A stretch of DNA of 64,000 bases from Lepiota brunneoincarnata (lineage: Eukaryota > Basidiomycota > Agaricomycetes > Agaricales > Agaricaceae): assembly GCA_023014365.1 (NCBI GenBank), contig JAEBUN010000001.1:620001-684000 (forward strand), read 5' to 3'. The translations under genes were made by a program, and so were the position numbers. Below, in pieces: positions 10,232 to 22,890 of the stretch. How positions within the stretch are numbered: position 1 is the stretch's first letter; the number at the start of each line of letters is the position of its first letter. The notes under the pieces are model-generated. The model saw nothing but the letters and a program-made list of their open reading frames with translations, ran no database searches and was not told where the DNA came from.

Positions 10232-12602
10232 ATGCCGCTGCTACTAGACCGTTTGTTCGGCCGGAGGAAGAAATCCAAGCGCGCCACAGATGGTAAGTGC
10301 AAGTAGAATAAACAGTCGGCCATTTGAATGAATTCAAAGCAGGTACTGGGCACGGGTTCTTTCAAAATGCGAGTCATACAGAGTTCAGCGGAGCTGTATC
10401 GATGTTCGACCAAAGTAACAACCAATCTATAACTGTGATCGACAAATCCAGCACAACCAACAATATAAACTACATAGAGCAAGGGAAGCCTGGTAGGACT
10501 TTCCTCCCACCCCAACCGAGAGACATGCTCATCCCCCTAGTACTCGAGGCCCTCGCGCGTGAAATGACCCCGGGTGCAGACGTCGACTCATCCGCTCGCC
10601 ATCCCCCACCAAAATGCTACCCAGGAACACGTATTTCCCTCACCACCAAAGCTCGAAATTAGCTTCATGATGACCAGCGGATATGGGATGTCCTGTGGCT
10701 TCATGGGCCCGCTGGGGTCGGTAAATCCGCCGTTGCACAGACACTCGCCGAGTATGCTGCAGAACAAAATCGTTTGGGGGCTGCGTTCTTCTTCTCCAAG
10801 ACAGCTGGACGCAACAATCCTCAATCCGTCTTTATCACCCTCGCATACCAACTCGCCGTCCGCATCCCCCAATACCTACCACGCGTCGCGGGGCAGCTGG
10901 CTAGAGACCCTGACTTGTTGAACAAGGCTCCCCATGTCCAGTTCAGGCGCCTTATTATAGAACCGTTGAGCTCATTTCCCAATCACCCGAAGTACCTTGT
11001 CGTCTTGGATGGTCTGGACGAATGCAATGGAGAACAGGCACAGCTTGCCGTTGTCGAACTGATCAACAACCTCACCCTCTCCCGGACGTCTATTCCCATC
11101 ATATGGATGATATGCAGCCGACCGGAGCCACACCTCATGCAGGCATTGTCCAGACCCGACTTTGCGATACAGTGTTGGCGGGAGGAGCTGGCAGTTGATA
11201 CAAAGGAGTCTCGGGATGACAATGCGCGATTTATCCGGGAACGCTTCAAGGAGATACATGAGATATACAGGGATTGTGTAGCGGAAACTAGTGATGGCTC
11301 ATGGCCGGCGGAGAACGACATTGTGCGCATTATCCAAGCGGCCTCCGGGCTTTTCGTATTTGCTAGTGCGATCCTCAAATACATTGAAGATCTGGAGTTC
11401 GGACAGCCTGACACTCGTCTTGTTGATGTGTTGGGGGCGACCGGACGCTCGCATGCACTTGGACAACGCAGTCCGATGGAGGGGCTTGATGATCTGTACA
11501 CGCGGATCCTCTCTCAAGTACCCGACAGTATTTGGCCAGTCACACATCGGCTACTCAAACTCACTCGGTATAATTCGGGCGGCTACCGCCGCACCCCACT
11601 ATTCCTCTCCAATTTTCTTGGTATCACCCGGAGTGATTTCTACACTGCAATGCGCAAACTCCATTCTGTCCTAGACGTACCCTCACCCAACGATGCCGCC
11701 GAGTTCTCCCTGAGGTTTTATCACCCATCATTCCATGATTTTCTCGTTCAACCTGCTCGTTCTGGCCGATACTGTGTCACGCTGCCCCCCGATTTTCTGC
11801 GGACCGACGAGACGCAGAAATCGAGTTTGCGTGTCATGGGCTCGGTTCTGACGTTCCTCACTTCGTGCCCAGGTCCCAATTCAGGCGATCCAGAACACCC
11901 GATTCCTGAGATGACCGGATTTCATGTCGACCAGGTACTGAGCAAGCATCTCACATGGTCCCTCTCAGATCCAAACTCGAACCTGGAGGTGGCTAGAAAC
12001 GTGGTTGACTATGCGGCTTTCTACGTCTTCAACTTCCACTGGTTACAAACCGATGATGGTTACCATGAAGAGCGAGAACACTTGCTCCGTGTCTTTGACG
12101 ATAATTCCCTTTGCTTTCTCCGGGCCGCCACGAGACTTGCATGGATGCACCACTTTATTGCTTATTTCATACGCTGGTCACTGGAAATACCGGTATGGTC
12201 TGCTCCCTAACCGCTCAAATCAGGATGCTCACATCAGGGGCATAGTCACTCCGTGATTTGGTCAGAACACGCAGCGTGAGCGAATTCGATGGCAAGCTTC
12301 TTTCGCTCTTAGAGAGTGCAGGATCCGGTGCAAAACCTTTGGTAAGGTTTGTCCTCGGGATTCATTATTTGCTGTTACGGATCTCCCTTTCATAGGACTT
12401 GAATTGGATTCCTGCTCATCATTCTTTTGATGACTTGCCTGAGCAGACAGAGCAAGTATATTTCCTCATTGGGTATGGCAGCAACACGGTTCTTGCCCTG
12501 GCGAAAAGGGACACACGGTTACTCGAGTTTCACTCCGTCAAAACAGTCATTGAGATTTGGCCCGAACTGACCGGATTGCTTCTTGAGGCAGATACAGAAT
12601 AA
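10232..12602 (+). pseudogene. NACHT-domain NLR-like protein, copy B (single nonsense codon)
   Basis: The exons are 10232-10292, 10343-10492, 10541-12192, 12246-12341 and 12396-12602, all with in-phase GT-AG introns. The only lesion I find is TAG at 10660-10662, where every other copy has TGG (Trp, in the NWLHDDQ stretch about 20 residues before Walker A). Everything after it is open through the NACHT domain (GPAGVGKS, YLVVLDGLDECN, ICSRPEPH), the SLRDLV exon and the DLNWI C-terminal exon. Intron 2 (10493-10540, 48 nt) has no stop and is a multiple of three, so it can be kept without loss of frame. Upstream is the shared 5' flank, and downstream is a convergent PARP-like fragment. The gene is inactive unless the stop is read through, edited or a sequencing error. 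Confidence 0.8.
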
Positions 12603-12959
12603 TATGGAGAAGGAAACCATGTTCCTGCAGGATAGGTTGCTGATGAATACTCTGTAGATGATATTAGACAGGGGACAATTAATGCGCGAGTACAGTGGAT
12701 CTTTGCAGGGCGGCGTTAAGGCCTTAACCCTCGTCCATACCCCTTGGCCGCTCGTCAAAAAGCCCTCATGCTGCGGGGCTATGGATAATAGCTAAAATAT
12801 ATTCTCTGGTTGGCTCGCTCGGCGTCTGTCAAAGGCACGGTGGCATAAGACAAGTACATATATACTGATACAAGAGAGTAAGGAGCGAAAGGCTCTGGGG
12901 ATATTCGTCAGTGAGAGCGTGTTCTGATCCTTTGGGATAAAAGCTGTATACCTGCTGCC
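12603..12959. other. 3' flank of NLR copy B, no gene
   Basis: This sequence is shared with the 3' flanks of the other copies, including the GGCGTTAAGGCCTTAACCC word near 12712. No coding frame is supported. Confidence 0.4.
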
Positions 12960-13240
12960 GCATCTACAAGCGAGGGTCCATCATTGATTCGGGTCCGTGG
13001 ACAAGGGGGGAAATGCACTTACCGCCTTCTGCGACTACAGCTCCCCTAGAGCTCTAATTTGGACGTCGCCTCACTACCTTGTATGCTCATGGTCTAGGTT
13101 GCGAAGCCGACCACGGGTGTCAGATGAAATGTTATAATTTCTTGGATAAATGTTGCGCTTATGAATGGTCCCAGCTGATAATGGAATCCCATCCATCCAG
13201 AGTTGTCCACCCTTCTAAGTGTGTAAGCCAGGTCCGCGGG
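12960..13240 (-). pseudogene. PARP-like remnant 2 (3' module only)
   Basis: Only the 3'-most part of the PARP-like gene copy is present, matching 49610-49850. It contains the AGGGTCCATCATTGATTCGGGTC word and the degraded exon that ends the better copy. There is no catalytic domain. At about 13241 the sequence changes to material that leads into the 5' flank of NLR copy C. Confidence 0.45.
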
Positions 13241-13528
13241 CTTACATCTAAAACACCTCCTCACAGGTTATGCCCGGCCTAGGATGACGAGCGGCAGGAT
13301 AGAGGTCTGATGACAAGAAGTGGTGGCAACTCGACGTTGCTCCGTTTATGCCCCCCAGTGCTTGTATGCAATCTATCCGATTGTCGAGTCTGGAGGCTCG
13401 CGATCACAAGCCGCATGACCGTGGGCACTAAAGCAAACGCCCGTACAGCAATCCATCGACCCTTCCCACCGCAACCATCTACTTCCTATTACCCCTGCGC
13501 CAGAGCGGGGTCAAGGTAAATCTGCGTA

Positions 13529-15931
13529 ATGCCGCTACTATTAGGTCGTTTGTTGGGTCGGAGGAAGAAATCCAAGCGCCCTGCAGATGGTAAGTGCAAA
13601 TAGATTAGATGGTCAGCCACTCGAATGAATTCAAAGCCAACGAAGGAGATGCTGGGCACGGGTTCTTTCAAAATGCGAGTCATACAGAGTTTGGGGGAGC
13701 TGTATCCATGATAGACAGACCCAGGACAACGATCAACAACATAAATACATAGAGCAAGGGAAGCCCGGTAGGACTTTCATCGTACCCTAACAGAGAGACA
13801 CGCTTATCCAGAGATCAATCCCTAGTGCTCGAGGCTCTCGCACATGAAATGACCCCGGGAGCAGACATCGACTCATCCGCTCGCTATCCCCCGCCAAAAT
13901 GCTATCCAGGAACACGTATTTCCCTCACCGCTAAAGCTCGAAATTGGCTTCATGATGACCAGCGGACATGGGATGTCCTATGGCTTCATGGGCCCGCTGG
14001 GGTCGGCAAATCCGCCATTGCTCAGACACTCGCCGAATACGCTGTAGAACAACACCGTTTTGGAGCTGCTTTCTTCTTCTCCAAGACCAGTGGACGCAAC
14101 AATCCTCAATCGGTCTTCATCACTCTCGCATATCAACTCGCCGTCCGCATTCCCCAATACCTACCCCACATTGCACAACAACTGGCTAGAGATCCCGACC
14201 TGTTGAACAAGGCTCCCCCTGTCTAATTCAAGCGCCTGGTTATAGAACCGTTGAGTTCATTGCCCGGCCATCCGAAATATCTTGTCGTCTTGGATGGCTT
14301 GGACGAATGCAGTGGGGAGCAGGCGCAACTTGACATTGTCGAACTGATCAACAACTTCAGCCTTTCCCAGACATTTATTCCCATCATCTGGATGATTTGC
14401 AGCCAACCAGAGCCACACCTTATGCAGGCATTAATCCAGGCCCGACTTTGCGATACAGTGTTGGAGGGAGGAACTGGCGATCGATACTGAGGAGTCCCGG
14501 GATGACAATGCACGCTTCATTCGGGCACGCTTCAACGAAATACATGAGAGATATAGGAACTGTGTTGAAGAGGCTAGTGATGGTTCATGGCCGCCGGAGG
14601 ACGACGTCGTTCGTGTTATCGAGGAGGCCTCAGGGCTGTTCATATTCGCCAGTACGATTGTCAAGTACATTGAGGATCCGGAGTTTGAGCAGCCTGACGC
14701 TCGTCTATCCGATGTATTGGGGGCGATCGGACACTCGCGGGTGCTTGGACAGCGCGGTCCGATGGCGGGGCTTGATCTCCTATACACACAGATCCTCTCC
14801 GAGGTGCCTCAAAACATTTGGCCAATCACACATCGGCTGCTAAAAATCACTGCGTACGATCCGGGCAGATACCGCCACACCCCACTGTTTCTCTCCAACT
14901 TTCTTGGCATCACCCGGAGTGATTTCTACACGGCACTGCGCAAACTCCATTCTGTCCTAGACGTACCTTCACCCAGCGATACCACCAAGTGCTCCCTGCG
15001 GTTTTATCACGCATCATTCCATGATTTCCTGTCTCATCCCGCTCGTTCTGGCCGATACTGTATCATGATGCCCCCTGATTTTCAATGCCGTGACGAGGCA
15101 CAGAATTGAGTTTGTGTGTCATCGGCTCCGTTCTGACATTCCTCGCTTCGTGCGTAGGCCCCAAATCACCCAATCCACAACACCCAATCCCCAATATGAC
15201 CGAATTTCATGTCGGTCAGTTGCTGAGCAAGCAGCTCACATGGTCTCTTTCAGACCCAAACGCGAACCTGGAGGTGGCTAGACACGTGATTGAGTATGCG
15301 GCTTTCCACATCTTCAACTTCGATTGGTTACAAATCGGTGACGGCTATCATGAAGAGCTAAACCACTTATTTCGTGTCTTTGACTATAATTCCCTCTGCT
15401 TTCTCCGGACCGCTGCGGGACCTATGTAGATGTATATCTTTATTCCTTATTTCATACGCTGGTCACTGAAAATATCCGGTATGGTTCAGTTATATAACCA
15501 CTTAAGTCATGACGCTCATATTAGGGACATAGTCTCTGCGCGATTTGGTCAGAATACGCAGTATGAGTGAATTCGATGACAAGCTTCTTTTGCCCTTAGA
15601 ATACACAGGGTCCGAGGCAAAACCTCTGGTAAATTTTTGCCCCCGGATATGTGATTTGCTGATACGGATCGCCTTTTCATAGGACTTGGGTTGGATTTCT
15701 GCTAATCCTTATTTTGATGGCTTGCCTGAACAGATGGAGCAAGTATACTTCATTGTTGGGCATGGCAGAAACACGGTTCTTGCCCTGGAAAAAAGGGAAC
15801 TACGGTCAATCGAGTTTCACCCAGTCAAAACAGTCATTGAGATTTGGCCCGAGCTCACCGGATTACTTCTCGAGCCAAACAATCCGGATACAGAATGGTG
15901 TGGGGAAGGAAAATATGTTCCTGTAGGATAG
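13529..15931 (+). pseudogene. NACHT-domain NLR-like protein, copy C (many lesions)
   Basis: The family structure is recognisable: exon 1 13529-13589, exon 2 from about 13637, the NACHT exon from 13829 to about 15475, and a last exon 15683-15931. Lesions against copies E and F are a 1-nt deletion near 13743 that brings TAG into exon 2, CAA to TAA at 14223-14225, a 1-nt insertion near 14437, a frame loss near 15105 and TTG to TAG at 15427-15429. Walker A GPAGVGKS and Walker B YLVVLDGLDECS are still readable in separate frames. It is clearly a dead copy. Confidence 0.85.
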
Positions 15932-16089
15932 GCTGTTGATGAAGACTCTGTAGATTATATAAAATAGGGGACAAATATGTGTGAGTGCAGTAGATTTTTG
16001 CACGGCAACCTCAAGGCCTTAACCTTCGTGCGTAACACTTGGCCGCTCGTTGAAAATCCGCCGCGCTGTGGCGCTATGGATAATAACCA
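15932..16089. other. 3' flank of NLR copy C
   Basis: This is a shared family 3' flank with the CCTTAACC word near 16015. No gene is seen. Confidence 0.35.
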
Positions 16090-16318
16090 ACATATATTCT
16101 CCGGTCTGTCAAAAATACTTGGATAAACATGGCTCTTACAAATAGTCCCAGCTGGTAGTAAATCCCATCCAGAGTTGTTCACATTTACAAGTGTTGCATA
16201 TGGCTTCGGGATGTTTGTTCCAGTCTGCAAGTCCAATAGAATGGACGAGGAGCGGTACCGAATGCCTTCTAGTACTCACCACCATTTCTGACGTTGGTGA
16301 GCTGCCTCGTGAAGCCAC
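16090..16318 (-). pseudogene. PARP-like remnant 3 (3' exon fragment)
   Basis: On the minus strand the stretch reads GLADWNKHPEAICNT, matching the exon at 49700-49891 of the better PARP-like copy, and then the RFTRQLT-type exon fragment. It abuts directly on a NAT10-like C-terminal fragment at about 16318, a junction created by rearrangement. Confidence 0.5.
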
Positions 16319-17467
16319 AATTGTTCATCGAACGTATAGCATCATACCACTTGCCTTCTCAGATCCAGGGCGTCAATCAGCTCCCGTTGCTTTTCCTTCA
16401 GGCGCGCCCCAACTTCGTCCCCAGCCCTCATTCAACTCTTCCTTCCGGAACCGCACCCGCACTCATCCACCCCTCTCTGTCCTTCTGAGTTCTCTCTTCT
16501 GACCTGCCATCCGTTCGGCTTCCTTCATCTTCACTGCTCGGGGCATCCGTTCCTTCATCAATGCCCCGCAAAGCAACGCGTTCTAATACTGATAACTCCG
16601 GACTACTAGCGGCCATTTCCATATCCATAAGGCGCTTGGAAAGTTTTTTCATCTTTGTCGCTGGCAGGTTTAGTATCTTCAAGCGAGTCCTCGAGTTCCT
16701 TGAGTTTGGATTCTGATGCCTTCTCCTTGCCAGGTTTATTCTCGAGAGGGGCGATATGTTTGCCTCGTGAGATGGGGAGGACGCCGAGTTCATTGTCGAG
16801 GGCGAGACAGTCATCGCAAGACCCCCAGGGATGAAGCGAGTGGTGACTGCATCATGGGATTAGGTCTGATAGCATGCGTGGACATCCTGGAAACCTCATG
16901 AGGAATGGGAATCGGAGGGGGAGATGGGCGGGCCATGGTCATGGTATATAGTTTGAGGGACGCCATGGTTTTGAGTAGGAGCACGATGAGTCCTCCACCT
17001 TCGATTTCTCGATTGCGCGGGCTCCGAGGTTTGGGGTTATACACACATGCCATATGTGTTGCCAGGGATATTGTAGGATTCTTTGTAATATCTGTACCCA
17101 TCGTTGGCACCGAATCGTGAAAGGAGGGAAAAATGGCGCACGTATATCTGATATCCGTAACTGTGACGAAGATCCCAAACGGATTCTTTTGGCCTCCCGC
17201 TTCTTCCGGTGGGCTGTGTATCCGAGATCTTTCTTGTGACACCATAACGCAGAAAGCGGTGCGGACACCCGTGCCTATGACAGGAGATAATATAGGTTGA
17301 CCATCTAGTGGTGCCTCGAGGTCAACGTTGTTCTGACAACCACGAAACATGGAAGAACGTACTTGATCGCAGCCCTTGTCACAGACAAGAGCAATGAGTG
17401 AACGGTGGTTCTTGTTGAAATTATTGTTTATGAGAATAGGTACTCGGTGGTCGAGCTGCTTTCGCAT
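16319..17467 (-). pseudogene. NAT10/Kre33-like remnant with large internal deletion
   Basis: The start at 17467 (MRKQLDHRVPILINNNFNK) and the following exons match the first three exons of the copy at 1157-4965. The body then jumps from the helicase-module linker (near 16670) straight into the C-terminal KKLSKRLMDME region. The whole Walker A, DEAA and GNAT core is lost. The sequence continues through the C-terminal linker to the same LDL-AGAAGG splice region. Small indels are common. It cannot encode the enzyme. Confidence 0.8.
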
Positions 17468-18085
17468 GGAGGGATGACACGGTGGTCGTTGTACGAGACG
17501 ATGAGCAATACGAAATCAATTTGAGATCACAATATTTTTGAACACTTTCTCACGGTGCCTTCTCCGGATTTTGGCATGAGTCAGGGTGGCCGGTACAACC
17601 TCTGATCTTGACTCTCATTCAGAACCCTACAATGAATTCCCATGGATTTAGAATAATAAATAACTTGTATGCACCTCGCTGTCCTACCTAATTTTCCTTC
17701 ATCCTGTAGCGTGCCCTGCTCCCACCCCATTAACTTATCCTGAGAACCCGTCCACTTGTAACATGGCAAAGAGTCCACAAAGCGAAAGGGTCTGAAGAAG
17801 CAGGGACCTGTCACCCAAAAGGAGAAAAATGTACTGCCTTCCGTTTGGCTCGAACCGTGCTAAAACATAAAGCCATCCATTCCTTAAGTAAAAATGGACA
17901 GTAAAAGTACACGTAATTCCGATTTTGTTCTCAACGGTAGTGGACAAAGGATCCAAGATTTGGCCGGATTATTCAAAGGGGTGATCAGAGTGACATCCAA
18001 TCACACATCGATCTTGGAAAAGGTCAAACATGCTTGGCCGGGTCCTTGACCAACATCAAACCCGGCTACTCTGACTCCCTCCAAT
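17468..18085. other. Stretch without a recognised gene
   Basis: It contains the flank upstream of the NAT10-like N-terminal exon (17468-17580) and then about 500 bases not shared with the other blocks. A 73-residue minus-strand frame at 17735-17956 is open but shows no recognisable feature. From about 18085 the NLR 5' flank begins. Confidence 0.35.
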
Positions 18086-18209
18086 CTATCCGATTATGGA
18101 GTCTGGACGCCCACGATGACTGTGGGAACCGAAACTAACGCTCCCTCCCGCCACAACCACCTATTTGTTATTACCCCTGCACCAGAGCAAGAATAAGGTA
18201 ATCGGCGTA

Positions 18210-20614
18210 ATGCCGCTGCTACTGGGTCGTTTGTTGGGTCAGAGGAAGAAATCCAAGCGCGCTACAGATGGCAAGTGCAAATAGATTAAACAACAATCAG
18301 CCATTTGACCAGGTTCAAAGCAGATGCTGGACACGGGTTCTTTCAAAATGCGAATCATACAGAGTTCAGCGGAGCTGTATCCATGGTCGACCACTCGACC
18401 TCGAGTAACGACCAATCTATAACCGTGATCGACAAATCAAGCACGATCAACAACATAAACTACATAGATCAAGGGAAGCCCGGTAGGACTTTCCTCCCAC
18501 GCCAACCGAGAGACATGCTCATCCGGAGATCAATTCCCCCTAGTCCTCGAGACTCTCTCACTTAAAATGGCCCCAGGTGCAGACGTCGACTCATCCGCTC
18601 GCCATCCCCCACCAAAATGCTATCCAGGAACACGTATTTCCCTCACCGCCAAAGCCCGAAATTGGCTTCATGATGACCAGCGGACATGGGATGTCCTGTG
18701 GCTTCATGGGCCCGCTGGCGTCGGAAAATCCGCCGTCGCACAGACACTTGCCGAGTACGCAGCAGAACAAGGTCGCTTGGGAGCCGCGTTCTTCTTCTCC
18801 AAGACGGGTGGACGCAACAACCCTCAATCCGTCTTCATCACTCTCGCATATCAACTCGCCGTCCGCATCCCCGAATACCTGCCCCACATTGCACGACAAC
18901 TAGCTAGAGATCCTGACTGTTGAGCAAGGCTCCCCATGTCCAATTCAGGCGCCTGATTATAGAACCGCTGAGCTCATTGCCCAGTCATCCGAAGTACCTT
19001 GTTGTCTTGGACGGTCTGGACGAATGCGAAGGGGAACAGGAGCAACTCGACATTGTCGAACTGATCAACAACCTCATACTCTCGCAGACATCTATTCCCA
19101 TCATCTGGATGATATGTAGCCGACCGGAGCCACACCTCATGCAGGCATTGTCCAGACCCGACTTTGCGATACAGTGTTGGAGGGAGGAACTGGTGGTCGA
19201 CACAAAGGAATCACGAGATGACAATGCGCTATTTATTCGGGCACGCTTCAGGGAGATACACGAGAGATACAAGGAATGTGTGCCGGAAGCCAGTGATGGC
19301 TCATGGCCACCAGAAGATTGCATTGTGCGCATTATCGAAGAGGCCTCAGGGCTTTTCATATTTGCTAGTACGATCCTCAAATACATTGAAGAAGCGGGGT
19401 TTGGGCAGCCTAACACTCGTCTTGTTGATGTATTGAAGGCAATCGGACGGTCGAATGTACTTGGGCAGCGCAGTCCAATGGAGGGGCTTGATGATCTCTT
19501 ACACGCGGATCCTCTCTGAAGTACCCGACCACATTTGGCCAGTCACACATCGGCTACTCAAACTCACTGGGTATGATTCACCTAGCTACCGCTACACCCC
19601 ACTGTTCCGCTCCAATCTTCTTGGCATCACCCGGAGTGATTTCTATACTGCACTGCGCAAACTCCATTCTGTCCTAGATGTACCTTCACCCAACGACGCC
19701 GCCAAGCGCGCCCTGCGGTTTTATCATACATCATTCCATGATTTCCTTGTTCAACCCACTCGTTCCGGCCGATACTGCATCACGCTGCCCCCTCACTTTC
19801 AACGGACTGGCGAAGCGCAGAAATCGAGTTTGTGTGTCATCGGCTCAGTTCTGACGTTCCTCGTTTTGTGCGCAGGCACCAATTCACCCAATTCAGAACA
19901 CGCGATCCCCAAGATGACTGAATTTCATGCCGGTCGGATGCTGAACAAGCGTCTCACATGGCCTTTCTCTGATCCAAATTCGAACCTGGAGATGGCTAGA
20001 AACGTGGTTGAGTATGCGACTTTGCACATCTTTGACTTCGCTGGGTTACAAACCGGTGACGGTTATCATGAAGAGCTAAACCACCTGCTCCGTATATTCG
20101 ATTACAATTCCCTCTGCTTTCTCCGGCACCCCGCGGGACCTGTGTTGATGTATACCTTTATTCCTGATCTCATACACTGGTCACTGGAAACACTGGTATG
20201 GTCCATTATATAACCACTCAAATCAGGACGCTCATATTAGGGGCATAGTCTCTCCGCGATTTGGTCAGAACACACAGCATGAGTGAATTCGATGGCAAGC
20301 TTCTTTCACTACTAGAAAGCGCAGGGTGGGCCATAGAACCTCTGGTAAGGTTTAGCCTTGAGATTCATCCTTTGTTGACACGGATCTCCTTTTCATAGGA
20401 CTTGAATTGGATTTCTGCCCCTCATTATTTTGAAGACTTGCCTGAGCAGATAGAACAGGTATATTTCCTCATTGGGTATGGTGGGAACACGGTTCTTGCC
20501 TTGGCAAAAAGGAAACTATCGTCGATCGAGTTTCACTCTATCAAGCAAGCCACAGAGATTTGGCCCGAGCTCACCAGATTACTTCTCGAGCCAAATAATG
20601 CAAATATAGAATGA
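18210..20614 (+). pseudogene. NACHT-domain NLR-like protein, copy D (two frameshifts, GC donor in intron 1)
   Basis: The exons are 18210-18270, 18324-18482, 18544-20195, 20249-20344 and 20399-20614. Intron 1 begins GCAAGT instead of GTAAGT, which is the standard form of a GC-AG intron. In the NACHT exon a 1-nt deletion near 18918 (GACTGTTGAGC against GACTTGCTGAAC) shifts the frame, and a 1-nt insertion near 19500 shifts it back. About 195 residues, including Walker B, are therefore out of frame. Walker A GPAGVGKS precedes the first lesion. The last two exons (SLRDLVRTHSMSEFDGK and DLNWISAPHYFEDLP) are intact. The gene faces a PARP-like remnant. It is probably inactive. Confidence 0.8.
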
Positions 20615-20984
20615 TACGGAGAAGGAAAACACGTTCCTGTAGGATAGCCTGTTAATGGATATTCCGTAGACGAGTTTAGACAGGGGACAATTAACGTGCG
20701 AGTACAGTGGATCATTGCAGGGCGGCCTGAGGGCCTTAACCCTCGTGTGCAGCCCTTGGCTGCTCGTCGAAAATCCCCCGGCTGCAAGGCTATGGATAAA
20801 AACCAAAACATATTCTCCGGTCTGTCAAAGATACGGCGGCGTACGGCAAGCATACTAATACAAGAGAGTGAAGAACAAGAGGATCTATCCTTACTCTAAC
20901 CTAAAGCAGAACGGTTCTGGGGGCATTTGTCAGTGAAATCATGTTCCGATGTTCGGAGAGAAAGTTTGTGTATTTGCCGGTGCA
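20615..20984. other. 3' flank of NLR copy D, no gene
   Basis: This is a shared 3' flank with the GGCGGCCTGAGGGCCTTAACCC word near 20722. No coding frame is supported. Confidence 0.4.
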
Positions 20985-21740
20985 TCTAAAAGCAAGGGTA
21001 CATCATTAATTCGGGTCTATGGACAAGCGGAGAAATGCACTTACAACTTCTGCAACCGCGGCTCCTCTGGAGCTCGAATTTGGACGTCGCCTCACTACCT
21101 TGTATGCTCGTGCTCTGGGTAGTGAAGCTGACCACAGGTATCAGCTGAAATACTGTGGTTCCTTGGATAAACACGGTTCTTACAAATTGTCCCAGGTGAT
21201 AGTATGATCCCCCGTCGGTCCAGAGTTGTTCACCCTTATAAGCGTTGCATATGGGTTCGGGCTATTTGTTCCAGTGTGCAAGCCCCATAGAATAAACGAG
21301 GAGCGGTATCGAATGCCTTTTAGTACTCACCACCATCTCTGACGTTGGTGAGCTGCCTCGTGCAGCTAGTATACGGATCGGGCTGGTTTTAACAGGACTT
21401 GAGGGGTCGTATCCAGCGGATGGCTCCTTCCCACCATCCGCGGCATAAATTGAGCAGCCAGCCTTGTCCTCCCAACAGCCACGGAGTGGTGCATCAAAAC
21501 TAAATGTCGTGATTGATCGCATGCATTGCTCAGGTATGCCGGATTGACGGACTCGGTTGATTCTCCGCCTCAAATTCATAAACCCACATGGCTTACTGTT
21601 AGAGCTGGGGGCCACGCATACCCAAACATAGAGCCTTGTGTTTTGGGAGTGACATTGGGGTTGAATGCTCAAATAAATGAATGGAAGTGAAGAGAGGCAG
21701 TCTTGCGCTTTGAAGGATCCAGATAACATAGATATCCTCA
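20985..21740 (-). pseudogene. PARP-like remnant 4 (C-terminal two thirds, decayed)
   Basis: The remnant aligns with the copy at 49.7-51.0 kb. It keeps the region of the GSMFGYG motif (near 21610-21630, with a gap so that GAY is lost), the PSAGYDP exon corresponding to PPAGYDS (near 21410), and the ADWNK 3' exon. The final TVVYTKDA exon is missing. Several stops and frame changes are visible. At about 21740 the homology ends in unrelated sequence. Confidence 0.5.
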
Positions 21741-21889
21741 GATTAAGTAAGTTAACAAAATTTGGACATAAAACCCGTGCAAGGATATTTGGTGGAGCTC
21801 GGTACTAAGCAGGTTGGGATGAAGGGGGACGTGGCTTAACGAAAGCTTTGGAGACCCCAGGTGGTGAGGCCGAGGAGGGAGCGCGGTCT
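21741..21889. other. Junction sequence, no gene
   Basis: This short stretch lies between a PARP-like remnant and a NAT10-like fragment. The words just before 21890 (GAGGAGGGAGCGCGGTC) recur at about 25460 before another NAT10-like fragment. Confidence 0.3.
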
Positions 21890-22125
21890 ACTATTGAGTC
21901 CCCGGACCACAACACACGCACGCTCCCCCGTAAGCTCACTCTGCGTCTGTCGAAGGTACAGCAGCACGTAATCTGCCCGCTTCCAGGAATTATCAATAAG
22001 ACCATCAAGCACTCACACAAACACCATCTAGAGATACTCCTTACCGAAGGAGCTGGGGCATCAGTGCAAATGATACACCCAGATAATCGAGGTTCTCACT
22101 CAGATTTCCATTCCGTGAGTCATTG
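21890..22125 (-). pseudogene. NAT10/Kre33-like fragment (post-GNAT exons)
   Basis: This isolated piece matches the exons around 2290-2510 of the long copy, which encode the WKRAGYVPLYLRQTQSELTG and ESLDYLGVSYG regions, here with several substitutions. It abuts a PARP-like fragment at about 22125. Coding capacity is lost. Confidence 0.7.
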
Positions 22126-22610
22126 CACTGCGACTACAGCTCCTCTGGAGCTCGAATTTGGACAGTCGCCCGACCACCTTGTATACTCGTGCTCTGGATA
22201 GCGAAGCTAGGCCAAGTGTATCATTTGAGATGTTGTAATTCCTTGGATCGACGTGACTCTTACCAAGTGTCCTAGCTGGCAGTAGAATCTCATCCATCCA
22301 GAGTTTTTCACCCTCATGGGTGTTGCATATGGCTTCAGGATGTTTGTTCCAGTCTGCGAGTCCAATAAAATAAACGAGGAACTGTATTGGATGCATCCCA
22401 GTACTTACCAGCATCTCTGACTTTGGTGAGCTGCCTCGTGAAGCGAGTAGACGGATCGGGCCTGGGGTTATCATTTGTTGGCCAGGCGTCCTGACTGGCT
22501 GATGGACAGACGTTTGGAACCAAGATAGGTAGGTAAACCGAGAGGTGATGGAGTTTATTATGGTGAAAGTGCAAGACAATGACTTCAACAAGCAGAATAG
22601 CACCCTTCGC
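22126..22610 (-). pseudogene. PARP-like remnant 5 (3' half)
   Basis: On the minus strand the remnant reads VVCAKGAILLVEVIVL (equivalent to TVVYTKDAILPVEVIVL), then the DAWPTND...RFTRQLTKVRDAG exon, then the ADWNKHPEAICNT exon. The catalytic part upstream is replaced by a different block at about 22610. Confidence 0.55.
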
Positions 22611-22890
22611 GCACACGACTGCCTCGGACACAGCTTCGCTTTCCATGAGGTACTAACAAGGCAATTGGTAAGGGTCGACGGAGCGGTAGCATGTGGTGGG
22701 GCGGTGGGGCCCAGCTAGACGACGCGTGTTACAGATCAATACGCCGGACCCATATCAAAGACTGCATGCCACTGGCTAACAAATCGTATCGGACCTGCTC
22801 CCCTGGGTGGATCCCAGAGCTGGGATTACGCAGAGCATCGAGGAGATCTGGCCATAGTAAACTTTCGGAATTTGAAGGGTTTTAGGGGCA
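22611..22890. repeat. Duplicated block, almost identical to 44162-44441
   Basis: This block and the following sequence to about 23200 are nearly identical to 44162-44750 (offset 21551), whereas the flanks have clearly diverged. It contains the IHPGEQVRYDLLASGM-type frame on the minus strand, as after the long NAT10-like copy. It marks a recent segmental duplication or gene conversion. Confidence 0.6.
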
